A stretch of 64,000 nucleotides of DNA from Ovis canadensis (Eukaryota; Chordata; Mammalia; Artiodactyla; Bovidae). How positions within the stretch are numbered: position 1 is the stretch's first letter; every line of letters begins with the position of its first letter. The position numbers and the translations under genes are program-made. The notes below the pieces were generated by a model. The model had not been told where the DNA came from and ran no database searches. It worked only from the letters and a program-made list of their open reading frames with translations. Location of the stretch: the NCBI RefSeq assembly GCF_042477335.2, contig NC_091251.1, positions 33,372,501 through 33,436,500 of the forward strand. The letters are read 5' to 3'. Positions 52,301-63,464 of the stretch are shown here, in pieces.

Positions 52301-54110
52301 ACGGTGCTGTCGGTTCCGGTTCCCTGTGGGGCCCTCCCCACCTCGGGGAGCTCGTAGACTTCCTTGTCCTCCCTCTCCTCCTCCCACCTCTGCTTGCCCA
52401 CGTCAGTTCTTGGGGCAGAGGGGACTTTAACTGTTTGCTTTTGCTTCCTAGAACTTCAAGGTGGGTTTTGTTTTCCAAGAAAGTCTGGGTCCACGTTTGT
52501 GACAGCTCAAAGGAGGCCAGATGTTTTGAGATTGCTCATGGGGGTGAGGCTCCTCCTGAGGGTCTCAGGGGAGCCTGGAGGAGCCTACGGGAGACACCTG
52601 ATGGAGAGGAGCAGGGCTAGGCCTGCACTGCCCTTCACTCTGGCTCAAGTTCTCCTCCATCCCCATAGGCCTGGAGGGTAGACTCTGATCACCAGGGGTA
52701 ACCAGCGTGCAGAATTAAAGATCCTGACCTGACAGGATCTCTTATATCCTCCACTCTAGAGAACTTCTCTAGGCCTAAGTGGTAGCAAGGAGGCTAGAGT
52801 GTCCCCTAACCAGTGGTGGAAATTCAGAGCACTCAGGAGCACTCAAGTGCTTCATAATCACTGTGTCCCCAGGTCTTAGCCTCCATCCTAGTTCAATAAA
52901 TATTTGTTGAATGTAAAAGCATTTTATAAACTTTGAACTACTAAACACATAGTAATTATTGCTACCATAGAGTAATTATTATTGCTGCCACAAGCCAGGC
53001 TCTCCATCTGTAAGCTGAGGGTGCTGGGGTAGATGATAGATAAGGTCCTCTCCAGCTATAAATTCTGTGTCCAAGACTTCAGCCCCTACTTCTCCCAAGT
53101 GGGCTGAAATGATCTCCCTCCTGGGTTTCTGGGAGAATTAATAAATCTGGATGGCTTATGATACACTGAAGAAAGGCCCGGCAGACCCAGTGTCAGCATC
53201 TGAATTGGTTTAACCCTGTGGCCTCCAAATGCCAGACTGAGAAGCTGTGTAGATCCAAGGCAAAGTTTTCACTAGTTCAAGGCAAAAAATAAAAAGAAAA
53301 TACAGTGTTTCATAAAGCTAAGCTTATTTAATTTAAGAGATAGTCCTTTATTCTGGGATATGCTTTTGCTCTTTTTAATTATTTTTTGGTGTTAGTCTTT
53401 CTGTTAAGAGAATATGATGAAAGCAGATGGGTAGGTTAAGAAAAGGGTTGTTAGTTGGTGAAATCACCAGTCTGGCAACCTGATGTCAATCCCTACAATT
53501 AGAGGAGAGAGAATCCCGGTCTGTGAAATTCAGTTCCGGGGATTGCTGTTTAACAGAATTCATACTTGCTAAAGGTTCAGGTAGTACATGTGTAGGTCAG
53601 CTGAGCAGCCAAAAAGATTTCAGCATCTAAAAGTGTATGAGTAGTGAATGATATAACAAACATGCACTGGATTTATAGTTTATTCCTCAATCGAGATGTT
53701 ATATAGCTGTGATATTCAGCACATCTCGATGAGATAAGAGAGCTTGAGTCTAATTTTCCCCATGTGTGGGGAAAACTGACTCTGACTGGTGCCCCTCAGT
53801 CTGAACCTCATGAATTATTGACAACAGAGGCTGGATAGCATGACACTCCTCTTCCTCCTGACCTGTTCAGAGCTAATGCACTGTGGGAACCCTTCCCAGG
53901 GCTTGCTACCTGCCTGTGGGGCTGGGGGAGGGGATTTAGGACTGAAGCAGAGCCTCTCAGGGCTTTGGCTCAAAGGGACAGGCCTGTAAGGCATATTTGA
54001 TCTCTCTCCACTTCCTGTCCAGAGATGAGCCGCCAAATCCAGGGGCTGAGGTTAGCAGGGGGTTGCGGGGGGTGTGTGGAGGCTGAGGGAGGTCACACCC
54101 CAAACAGCAA
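52300..54110. other. Upstream flank of DHRS4
   Basis: No gene. An ancient repeat tail is visible at 52890-53070 (GTTCAATAAATATTTGTTGAATG, then TCCATCTGTAAGCTGAGG). The rest appears unique. Confidence 0.5.
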
Positions 54111-54118
54111 AAGGTTTG

Positions 54119-54240
54119 ATGGCCTTCTCTGGTGGTCCAGGGGTTAAGAATCTGCCTTAAGACACCACAAGCCTCGGGGCAACTAAGCCCTTGTGCCACA
54201 ACCACCGAGCCTACATGCTCTAGAGCCCGCGCTCCGCCAC
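54119..54240 (+). repeat. tRNA-derived SINE
   Basis: GGCCTTCTCTGGTGGTCCAG, GGGTTAAGAATCTGCC, then GCAACTAAGCCCTTGTGCC and CCACAAGAGAAGCC, the usual layout of the ruminant tRNA-derived SINE. Confidence 0.75.
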
Positions 54241-54999
54241 AAGAGAAGCCCTCTCAAAGAGCAGAGGGTTTGGGGAAAGGAGAATTCTGGCCTGGGAGCT
54301 CGTGAACAGCACATAGCCTCCTTGTCTGGGCGGGGGGGGTGTATTTGGCCTCCAGAGAATGCCGCAGGTATTGGGGGAGTGGAATCTGTGAACAGAAAAA
54401 TGTAGAAGGAAAGCAAAAAGGGTGGAAGTCTTCAGCTTCTACTACTCATCAAGCTGGTTTGTTGGAGAAGAGGGTAGGAAATCTGGGGGGGAAATACGTA
54501 AATGTGTAGGAGTCTCTTTCAAGTGGGGATTTTAATAGGTAATGGGGTTGTTCTTATATGGAGGTGGGACCATCTGCAGATCTTGAGGAGATGCCTCTGT
54601 GATTGAGGACTGCACTCTCATCTTCCTCAAAGGCTGACTGTAGTCCAGAAGGAAGTTCACCTGGGGTAGAATTCAAGTCCTGCATCTTGCTATAGCTATT
54701 CCATTTTGGTCATTGACTCATCATCCCTGACACAAGTCAGGCTTGTGAGGTGTGGGAGGACTGTGTGATAACAGTGACTTTTATTGAACACTTACTAAGT
54801 GCTGGCAACTGTTGGGTGCTTTTTATAATTTTTATTGAATATGTCTAATCCAGTGAAGTAGGCAGTTTTATTTCCATATGTGAAATCAGAATGAGTCATG
54901 ACAACCTGACCTGCTGTCAGTGTTGAATAGCTATCCTTAATTTTTTTGACGTTGTTAGAGAATGACAGTTTTCTTGGAAATTAATTTTCTTTAAAGTGG

Positions 55000-55560
55000 A
55001 ATTTTATTTTCTGCATCAATGCATTTTTGTTCTAATCATTGAAATATCTATTTTTTAAGTTACAAAAATAACACATGTTCACAATTTTTAAAAGAGACCC
55101 AAGGTTATAGAGTGAAAAGTAAAAAAGAAATTCTTCCCTATGCTTCTTTTACCTGCTCCCCCTATAGCTCTTAGTCTTATGTATCCTTCTAGAAGTTTCC
55201 TAGGCATTTACATGCATATTTTCCCTTAAACGTTTCCCATGAATGGAATAGCACTACACATAATGTCCTTCAAATTGCTTGTTTCTCTTCTTTCTTCTTT
55301 TCCCCTACTTCTGTCTTTCAATTCTTAAAATACATTCTTGGCGATTGTTCTGAGTAGTTCACAATAGTCCCCTTTATTCTGTCTCTCCCTTTTAAAAATA
55401 GCTATAAGATATTCCATTGTGTGGATATTCCATAATTTATTTAGCCAGTCTCCCACCGATGAACATTTAAATAGCTTCCAGTGTTTTGCCATTTGAAACA
55501 CTGCTACAATGAACAACCTTGGATGTATATATATATATTGTATTTGGTACAAATATGTAT
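55000..55560. repeat. Ancient L1 3'-region fragment
   Basis: TATTCCATTGTGTGGATATTCC, ATAATTTATTTAGCCAGTCTCC, GATGAACATTTAAATAGCTTCC and CTACAATGAACAACCTTGG are characteristic of old mammalian L1 3' untranslated sequence. Strand was not settled. Confidence 0.65.
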
Positions 55561-55934
55561 ATTTTATCCTGGGTCAAATGTTTTCACTTGACTATGGTCA
55601 AATGACCTTAAAAGAGATTTAATCAGTTCTGATGAAACTTTCTTCCAAACTGAATTTACCTGCTGCTCTGTCCTTTTATACATTCTGTGTAGAATGGTTT
55701 TAACTGTGGTTGATGGTGTAAGCTTAGGGCGATAAGAGGCAGCATACCTTGGTCTCAGTGCCTGGGAACTTATGGGATAGGTGGCTCCCCCTAACCTGCT
55801 GCTTGCAGACCTGGGGTGCACCTAGTTTCCCTCATGTTTGTAATTGACAAGGCCAACCCAGGATTGCCAGATTTTAGGAACTGGAAACAGAAGGTAGGAA
55901 TCTGGGTTTTAATATGAAATATTTGATTAAAAAA

Positions 55935-56100
55935 TATGTGTTTATTTATTTGGCAGCACCAGGTCTTAGCTGTAGCACAGGGGATCTTTGATCTTCAGTT
56001 GTGGCCTGTGGAATCAGTTTCCTGACCAGGAACTGAACCCGGGACCCTTGTACTGGGAGCACAGAGTTTTAGCCACTGGATCACCAGGGAAATCCTGAAA
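55935..56100 (-). repeat. Cetartiodactyl tRNA-derived SINE
   Basis: Reversed copy: TTATTTGGCAGCACCAGG, CTGACCAGGAACTGAACCC, TTAGCCACTGGATCACCAGG. Confidence 0.8.
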
Positions 56101-56472
56101 TGTTTGATTTTTAAATGTTGGCAATAAATTTACTAAAAAAACAACAACCCCAAACCAATCAATCAACCAACCAAGATAACAGAACAAAACAAAAACAGTG
56201 AATATATCTGTAGGTGCCAGAGACTGACACAGCCTTTGCCTATTCACAGGTAATGGATTACTAATTTTGTGAGATATCGCTCCATCTAGAATCTCATGAC
56301 TCTAATGCATAGTTCATTCAACTTCTTGTTTTTCAAAATTTTCCACCTATTGCCCTGTATTTAGGCAGTTATTTGTAAACACCGTATAGAAATCACCCAC
56401 CCAGTGTTTGTTCAGGTTCTTTTCAGGAACTCTGTACAGCAGCATGCAGAGGTTTTTACAGACAGACATTGG

Positions 56473-56650
56473 GGACTTTCCTTGGTGGTCCAGTGACTAA
56501 GACTCTGTGCTCCCAATGCAGGGTGCCTGGGTTTGATCCTGGTCAAGGGAACTAGATACCTCAGGCTGAGAAGAGTTTGAATGCCACAGCTAAAGATCCT
56601 GCAGGCTGCAACTAAGACCTGGAGCAGCCAGATAAATAAATAAATATATG
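56473..56650 (+). repeat. Cetartiodactyl tRNA-derived SINE
   Basis: Forward copy: GGACTTTCCTTGGTGGTCCAG, GACTAAGACTCTGTGCTCCC, then an AAATAAATAAAT tail. Confidence 0.8.
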
Positions 56651-56689
56651 CAAAATAAATAAATATATGCAAGTATGCTTGTATGCTAA

Positions 56690-56970
56690 GTCTTCTCAGT
56701 CATGTCCGACGCTTTTCGACCCCGTGGACTATGTAGCCTGCCAGGCTCCTCTGTCCATGGGGATTCTCCATGCAAGAATACTTGAATGGGTTGCTATGCC
56801 CTCCTCCAGAGGATCTTATATATATATTTTTTATATATATGAAAGACAAGCCTCGGCTTCTCTTTTCCCTCATGCCCAGGATTGCTTTCTTCTGCTGTGT
56901 TTGGAAAGGGGTGGGGGTATCCTTGCTTATGTTTCCTGCATTGGCAGGCTGGTTCTTTATCACTAGCGCC
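56690..56970 (-). repeat. Bov-tA-type SINE interrupted by AT-rich insert
   Basis: The reversed BovA body runs to CTCCTCCAGAGGATCTTA at 56819 and the reversed tRNA head resumes near 56930 (TTTCCTGCATTGGCAGGC, GCCACCTGGGAT). Between them about 110 bp of different sequence begins with a TATATATATTTTTTATATAT tract, replacing the expected linker. Confidence 0.75.
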
Positions 56971-56999
56971 ACCTGGGATACAATATAGGGGGACAACCC

Positions 57000-57817
57000 C
57001 CCAAATAGGATGCCTCATATGACCTTCACATTGGGTGCTTTATGAGCACAACCAAATTCTTAGGCCTGTTCTCAAAATTGTGATTTCCCCTTTTCCTCTT
57101 TCAGAGACAGTCCCTGTGGCAGGCGTGGAGATGCAGATACTGTTTAGATCCTTCTTCTAGAAAGGACTCACTTTTGTTATGGGGAGTATGATTAGCAGTC
57201 ACCAGCTGGCAGTCACAAGCATGGCCTCAGCCAGTGCCTGGACAGGACGGTGGTACAACAACCTTGCCACTTCTGTGCCTAACACGGGGCTCCTCTAAGG
57301 GGCTCTTTTTGCTTTGAAGCTTCCTGTAGGTCTGGTGTTTGTCAGATCTGCATCTCAGGGTCTCACAGCTCCTCCTTGATCCTGCTTCCTCCTCTTTCCT
57401 TCCACAGATGTTACGCTGACTAAATCCTCTGGACTCCTAATTCCATCAAGGTATCTGCTTTGTTGGGGACTCACAGTTTCTTTCCTTCATAATCTTTGCA
57501 ATGCAAGACCCCACTCCTAATACACAGGGGTTGTTCTCCCAGAGAATCTGTCCTTCCCCCACCATCTGAGCATCAGGGCACTCTGAAGCAAGAATCCTCT
57601 GTAACTGTGCTTCCTGCCAGTCTGAATTTTTCTATGAGGGACTGAGGAGAAAACAGCAGGGCAGGCTTTGGCTATATCAGGCCAGCACAATAGTGCAAGG
57701 CCAGCCCTGGAGCTCCATGTGTTTCCCTGAGATCTCTCTGAGGGTGTGAGATGAAGAAATGTTCCCTGGCGTCTTCTGAAATATTTCATGTTCCTGTAAA
57801 TTTCTGGATCAACCAAA

Positions 57818-57850
<33 letters not shown>

Positions 57851-58330
57851 TCTTCCAAGAACTGACAGCAGTTCCTAGGGACAATGCAGCTAAAACTACA
57901 AAAGAAAGGGAAACATTTCCCTAGAGATTCCAGCCTGCCCTCTCTGGAGATAGCATTTGCCATTATTATGCAAAGCAGTTTCAGTTACCCTGTCCTGCTT
58001 TTAGAGCATTGAAAGAGGCCTCTCGTATGAAATGAATAAGGCCCATGACAAACCTTGCCAAAATGACAGAGCAGTCTACTTCTGAGGGCTTTCTCTTTGT
58101 TGGGCCAGATCAAATTCTTGAGCAGCATGTACTCTTTAATCTCTGCGGAGGAAGTAGGGGAACTTTAAGATTAATTTATTATTCTGTTGAGAGCAAACCC
58201 TCAGGAGTGAAGGGGGTGGGTGGGATTGTCCTCTGTTTACATAAGCTTTTCTCACTCATCTTGAATTTAATGACAAAGGGATTGTTCTTACATTTTGAAA
58301 CTTTGTATAATCATATGCTACACACTTTCT
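57000..58330. other. Intergenic stretch containing the donor of a copied segment
   Basis: No gene recognised. A (CA)n run lies at 57818-57850. Bases 57143-57201 match 59335-59393 inside the BovB element at 54 of 59 positions with no gaps. Confidence 0.6.
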
Positions 58331-59110
58331 CCACCTTTTTTTTTTAACTTTTGATTTTGAAGTAATTACAGTTCCATGGTAATTATAAACTCAAAAGTAA
58401 TACATAGAGTTCCCATGTACCCTTCGCCCAACTTCCCCCAGGGTGACTTCTTGACATCAGTCATACAATGTCAAGACCAGGACACTGGCATTGGTTCAAC
58501 ACTGTTAACTAGACGATAGACCTTATTTTGTGTCCATCTTTTTTAATGTGTCCTTATTTGTGTGTGTCAATGCATGCATGCTTGCTAGCTTCTTTGACTG
58601 GAGATCTTTGACCAGTAGGTCATACTTCATCCTTATTCCTTGTTTCATTATCTGGATGATTTATCAGTTACCTATTGAAGTCTACTTCAGTTGATTATGG
58701 CTTTAATATACACGATGTTGCAATAGCATGTTTGTTCACTTGGCTAGGAGAACTTCTTTATACTGGGCCCAAATAAATAGCTGAAGCCGCAGTGCAAAGA
58801 TTATGTTTCTTTGACTTTTTGAGAGAAATTGCCAATTGCCCTCCAGAAAAGCTGTGCCCTTTTCCAGCCTCAGGGTCCCTTCCTGAGAAGGCAATTCTGT
58901 GATAGTGTCCATTTCATCACATCCTCATAGCACTCAGTTTCACCAAACATTTTAATTTTTGCCAATCGAGGTGAAAAAACTTTTTGATTTGTATTTCTTT
59001 ATTAAAGTTTATTTTTTCATATGTTTATAGATATTGGTGTTTCTTGTTTCATAAAACGCTTGTTCATGTCCTTTGTCCACTTTTATTGGCTTGTTTATTT
59101 GTTTTTTCTT
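58330..59110. repeat. Ancient L1 3'-region fragment
   Basis: GAAGTAATTACAGTTCC, AGTTCCCATGTACCCTTCGCCC, AGACCAGGACACTGGCATTGG, and later TGTTCATGTCCTTTGTCCAC resemble the 3' untranslated region of old mammalian L1. It is the host sequence into which the BovB element at 59.1 kb appears to have landed. Confidence 0.6.
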
Positions 59111-59210
59111 AAAAGGTCAGTGTTCACTCTTGCCATCTCCTGTTCACATGCCACAGGTCTTTCCTGTCTGCACAGGAACAGGAGGTGGCAAGAGTGAACA
59201 TTGACCTTTT
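59111..59210. repeat. Foldback at the 5' end of the BovB element
   Basis: Bases 59111-59145 are the reverse complement of 59176-59210 at 33 of 35 positions, separated by a 30-bp spacer. The spacer side holds a smaller nested palindrome (TTCCTGT...ACAGGAA, 59161-59178). The right arm continues directly into BovB sequence. Confidence 0.9.
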
Positions 59211-60518
59211 AGGAATCAGTGAGCTAAAATGACCTAGAATGGGCGAATTTAATTCAGATGACCATTATATCTACTACTGTGGGCAAGAATCCCTTAGAAG
59301 TAATGGAGTAGCCCTCATAGTCAACAAGGATCTATTCAGATCCTTCTTCTAGAAAGGATTCACTTTTGCTGTGGGGAATATGATTAGCAGTCAAAGAATC
59401 CGAAACACAGTACTTGGGTGCAGTCTCAAAAATGACAGAATGATCTTTGTTCATTTCCAAGACAAACCATTCATTATCACAGTAATCCAAGTCTATGCCC
59501 CAAGCAGTAACGCTGAAGAAGCTGAAACTGAATGGTTCTATGAAGACCTATAAGACCTAGAACTAACACCCAAAAAAAGATGTCCTTTTCATCATAGGGG
59601 ACTGGAATGTAAAAGTAGGAAGTCAAAATATACCTGGAGTAACAGGCAAATTTGGCCTTGGAGTACAAAATGAAGCAGGGCAAAGGCTAACAGAGTTTTG
59701 CCAAGAGAATGCACAGGTCATAGCAAATACCCTTTTCCAACAATGCAAAAGAAGACTCTATACATGGACATCGTCTGATGGTTGATACTGAAATCAGATT
59801 GATTATATTCTTTGCAGCCAAAGATGGAGAAGCTCTATACAGTCAGCAAAAACAAGACCAGGAGCTGACTGTGGCTCAGATCATGAAGTCCTTATTGCCA
59901 AATTCAGACTTCAATTGAAGAAAGTAGGGAAAACCACTAGACCATTCAGGTATGACCTAAATCAAATCCCTTATGATTATACAGTGGAAATGAGAAGTAG
60001 ATTCAAGAGATTAGATCTATCTGATAGAGTGCCTGATGAACTATGGACGGAGGTTCATGACATTGTACAGGAGGCAGTGATCAAGACCATCCTCAAGAAA
60101 AAGAAATGCAAAAAGGCAAAATGGTTGTCTGAAGAGGCCTTACAAATAGCTGAGAAAAGAAGAGAAATGAAAGGCAAAGGAGAATAGGAAAGATACCCAT
60201 CTGAATGCAGATTCCAAAGAATATCAATGAAAATTAAGAAAAACTTCCTAACTGATCAATGCAAAGAAATAGAGAAAAACAATAGAACAAGAAAGATTAG
60301 AGATCTCTTCAAGAAAATTAGAGATACCAAGGGAACATTTCATGCAAAGATGGGCTCAATAAAGGACAGAAATGGTATGGACCTAACAGAAGCAGAAGAT
60401 ATTAAGAAGAACTGGCAAGAATACACAGAAGAACTATACAAAAAAGATCTTCATGACCCAGATAACCACGATGACCTAGAGCCCGACAACCTGAAATGCA
60501 AAGTCACGTGGGCCTTAG
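59146..60518 (+). mobile_element. BovB (RTE) LINE, 5' part, interrupted by a provirus
   Basis: Forward BovB element covering the endonuclease half and the region before the reverse transcriptase. Pieces are readable in separate frames: VIQVYAPSSNAEEAETEWFY near 59480-59545, RPFRYDLNQIPYDYTVE from about 59940, and KIRDTKGTFHAKMGSIKDR near 60320-60380. Stops and frameshifts break the protein, and a 59-bp foreign segment sits at 59335-59393. The BovB stops abruptly at 60518, within GTGGGCCTTAG, where an LTR begins. Its RT half should lie beyond the right edge of the window. The open frame 60227-60601 is an accidental join of BovB and LTR. Confidence 0.9.
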
Positions 60519-61033
60519 TGAAGCAGGAAACAGACAGAACAGGCTCCATCTTGGGCTGGACTGTGGACTTTGAGCTATATGCCCAGTGTCTATGGAAATG
60601 ACATGCCAACTGGAAAACCAGACCCCCCCGAAGGAAGAGCCCCAGGGCCCGTATCTAGACTCTCCATCGCCTGAAAGAATACCCTAATTATCTGTGCAAC
60701 CAAATAGAATCATAAATTCTATTATGCTTATAGGGGTATGACCACAGGCCTATTGATAATTGTCCACTGTTAACTACCTAGGCTTAAGGCTTATGAATCA
60801 CGGGTTATCTTTGATTGTATCTTTCTTTTCCTTTGTTCAGACTAGTTTCAGGGAATTTGGGGAGGTGGGTTTGGGCACGTACACTTAGGGTATATAAGGT
60901 TTTCAGAAACACTGGTCAGGGTCCTTGGCTAAGAGGAGACTCTGCCTTGGGCCCGCTGGTGTAATAAGCTGCACCCCACTATCTGCATTGTCCTTCTGAG
61001 TGAGTTTGTTTCCCAGAACAAGTGGCTAAAACA
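60519..61033 (+). mobile_element. 5' LTR of a class I endogenous retrovirus
   Basis: About 515 bp beginning TGAAGCAGGAAACAGACAG and ending ACA, the usual TG...CA form. GGGTATATAAGG (TATA at 60891) marks the promoter, so U3 is about 60519-60920. A weak AATAAG at 60962 may serve polyadenylation. The primer-binding site starts 2 bp after the LTR. The left border is placed where BovB homology stops. The target duplication cannot be checked because the 3' LTR is outside the window. Confidence 0.85.
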
Positions 61034-61035
61034 CT

Positions 61036-61053
61036 TGGTGCATTGGCTGGGAA
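61036..61053 (+). other. Primer-binding site, tRNA-Gly type
   Basis: TGGTGCATTGGCTGGGAA is complementary to the 3' end of tRNA-Gly(GCC), which ends TTCCCGGCCAATGCACCA, except for one position (T for C) that still allows a G-U pair. The tRNA sequence is from memory. Confidence 0.8.
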
Positions 61054-61600
61054 AGTCCTCACTTTGAGGAGACAAGTCCCATTTGGGACTACTCCAAGGC
61101 CTTGAGGCTCGACTCTTCTGCGGGGAAAGGCGCCTCGCCCTTCTGGAACGATTCTGCTTCTCAGCGCCCGCACCTTTCCCGTTAGCAGGTAGTGGATGGC
61201 AGCAGGAGAACTGAGTGCTCAGGTGAGGAGGAACCCACCGGCAGGGTGGAAGAGGGGGCCTGATCACCCGCCTGGGAGGGACTAGAAGGGGCGCAGACCT
61301 ACAGGAGCCTGGAATAGGCAGGTGGAGGAGATTGCTTGGTACACAGGTTGACGAGCGTGTTAGGGCTTAGGAAGGAAATTTGTGAAGGTCATTTAGGAGG
61401 TGGTGTCCACGCCGTCTTGGGGATAATTATTACCAAGCAGTCGCCAGGGGGTTGTTAGGAGAAGAAACTTGGTTTTTGTGTGCTTGTTTTCTGCCCTCCC
61501 CAAGGAGGTGTCCCATCTGCTGTGAAATTCTTGACCCCCTCGGAATTGGCAGGCTAGAAGGAGGGGGATACAAAGTGAGTACGCACTGGCTTTTCCAGAG

Positions 61601-61912
61601 ATGGCCTGGGACGTGGGATATTTAACCCATCTGTGTTTTCATCCGCACTTGATCAGGCCCACCAAGGCAGAATGGACTTTAAAAGTTAAGGGAGAAACAG
61701 TCTTGGACCACGTGGTGTTCTGGTTTGGCTGTGCTGACCGGCAGGTGAAGACATGCCGATCCCCCTTCTCCCTCTGGGATCTGACAGGTAAGGCTCATCT
61801 CACCCCAATTCGGAAGAAGGCAAAATGGCAACATAAGTGTTTCACTGAATGGAAATATCAGAAGTACATAGGGTACCAAGAACTTCGTAGACAGAATGAA
61901 AAGGAAAAATAG
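61601..61912 (+). other. Pre-gag open reading frame in the proviral leader
   Basis: A 103-codon open frame lies between the primer-binding site and gag. It encodes a basic peptide with WDVGYLTHLC at its start and KEK at its end. Its stop is 16 bp before the gag ATG. Some class I endogenous retroviruses carry a pre-gag frame, and gammaretroviruses can make an extended Gag from their leader, but here the frame does not join gag. Function unknown. Confidence 0.5.
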
Positions 61913-61927
61913 AAGAAGGTAAGCAAG

Positions 61928-63178
61928 ATGGGGAGAAGTGAATCTAAGGCAACTGTATTGGAGTGCGTGATTAAAAATTTAAAGAAGGGATTAGGAGGAG
62001 ACTATGGGGTGAAGATGACACCTAACCGCCTCCGTATATTCTGTGAGGTCGGATGGCCCCTTGCGGGAGTAGGATGGCCACCAGAGAACACTATGAACTT
62101 AGAAATAGCGGAAGCAGTCTATACAGTAGTCACAGGAGAGCCAGGACACCTGGATCAATATCCATATACTGACTCATGGCTAGGGTTAGCTCAAGACCCT
62201 CCTACTTGGACGAGGTTCTGTATCCAGAAGGGAAAGGGAAAAGTATTAATGGCACAAAAATTGACTGACGATAAAAAAGGAAATTCTGCAGGATTTGGAT
62301 GGGGATGACCTACACCTTCCCCCATACTGGATAACACATCCTCCTCGCAGTGCTCCACCAGGACCGGAGGCTGCTTTAATGCCCGATCCAGGGCCAGGTG
62401 AAGTTCCTGCAGCAGCCACTGCTCTTCTGCCAGCTCTCCAAGAGTTCACAGACCCGCCGTTTTGTCAGGCTCCTATCCCAGCAATGGAGACCTCTGGTCA
62501 ATGGCCCCAGAATTCCACCTCAGCCGGATCTCCTAGATTGTATCCACCTCTCCCGGTGAGTGCTGATGGGAAAGAGGAAGAAAACACAGAAATTAGAGGC
62601 TGTGCTCTGCCAAGGAACAGGGGGAAAGAACCCTACTACAGATGCCCCTCAGAGAGCTACGACAGCCTCCAGTTCAGGACGTGTAGGGCACTACCATCAG
62701 CCCCCTGTAGCCTATTATTACCAGCCATTTTCCTCTATGGATATGTTAAACTGGCAGAGACACTGTACTCGGGGGAGCCACAAGCCATGATTAGGCTGAT
62801 GGAGACTATTTTTCGAACCCACTGCCCTACGTAGGATGACATAATCCAACTACTAGTCTCCCTTTTCAGCACCAAGGAAAGACACAGGATCCTAACTGAG
62901 GCCAGAAAATGGTTAAGAGAAATGGCACCTGAGGGTACTGCAAACCCACAGCAGTGACAGAACTAGCCACCCCTGATGAGAGGCCCAGCTGGGACTGTAA
63001 CACAGAGGAAGGGGGGGCCACCTAGAGAGATACCAGGTGGCTACTTTACAAGGTCTCAAGAGGGGGCCCGAAAAGCTATGAGTATGGCAAAACCCTCCCA
63101 AGTGATTCAAAGGGAAAGCGAATCACCCTCTGAGTTCTGCGAAAGACTGTGCGAGTCCTATAGACTTTATATGCCAAT
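61928..63178 (+). pseudogene. Broken gag of the class I endogenous retrovirus
   Basis: The matrix part is open from 61928 to 62308. It has Gly2 for myristoylation and gammaretrovirus-like motifs (FCEVGWP, GWPPENT, PYTDSW). A frame change near 62300 leads into a proline-rich section with PPYW and PPLP, the usual site of budding motifs. Capsid pieces follow in shifting frames (MDMLNWQRH near 62740; SPSEFCERLCESYRLYMP near 63125-63170), with a TAG at 62832 and further breaks. No nucleocapsid zinc knuckle is seen: homology passes from the end of capsid straight into protease across the BovA2 insertion. The gene cannot make a full Gag. Confidence 0.88.
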
Positions 63179-63190
63179 AGAGCCAGAGGC

Positions 63191-63452
63191 CGGAGAAGGC
63201 AATGGCACCCCACTCCAGTTCTCTTGCCTGGAAAATCTCATGGACGGAGGAGCCTGGTAGGCTGCAGTCCATGGGGTCGCTAAGAGTCGGGAACGACTGA
63301 GTGACATCACTTTCGCTTTACACTTTCATGCAAATGGAAACCCACTCCAGTGTTCTTGCCTGGAGAATACCAGAGACAGAGGAGCCTAGTAGGCTGCCGT
63401 CTGTGGGGTCGCACAGAGTCGGACATGACTGAAGCGACTTAGCAGCAGCAGC
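63191..63452 (+). repeat. BovA2 SINE inside the provirus
   Basis: Two BovA units, starting CGGAGAAGGCAATGGCACCC and ending TTAGCAGCAGCAG, no tRNA head. Perfect 12-bp target duplication AGAGCCAGAGGC at 63179-63190 and 63453-63464. It is the youngest layer of this nested stack. Confidence 0.95.
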
Positions 63453-63464
63453 AGAGCCAGAGGC

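Noticed and set aside
60227-60601. 124-codon frame that looks like a novel gene
   Set aside because: It joins BovB sequence to the first bases of the LTR by chance; the similarity change at 60519 marks the junction.
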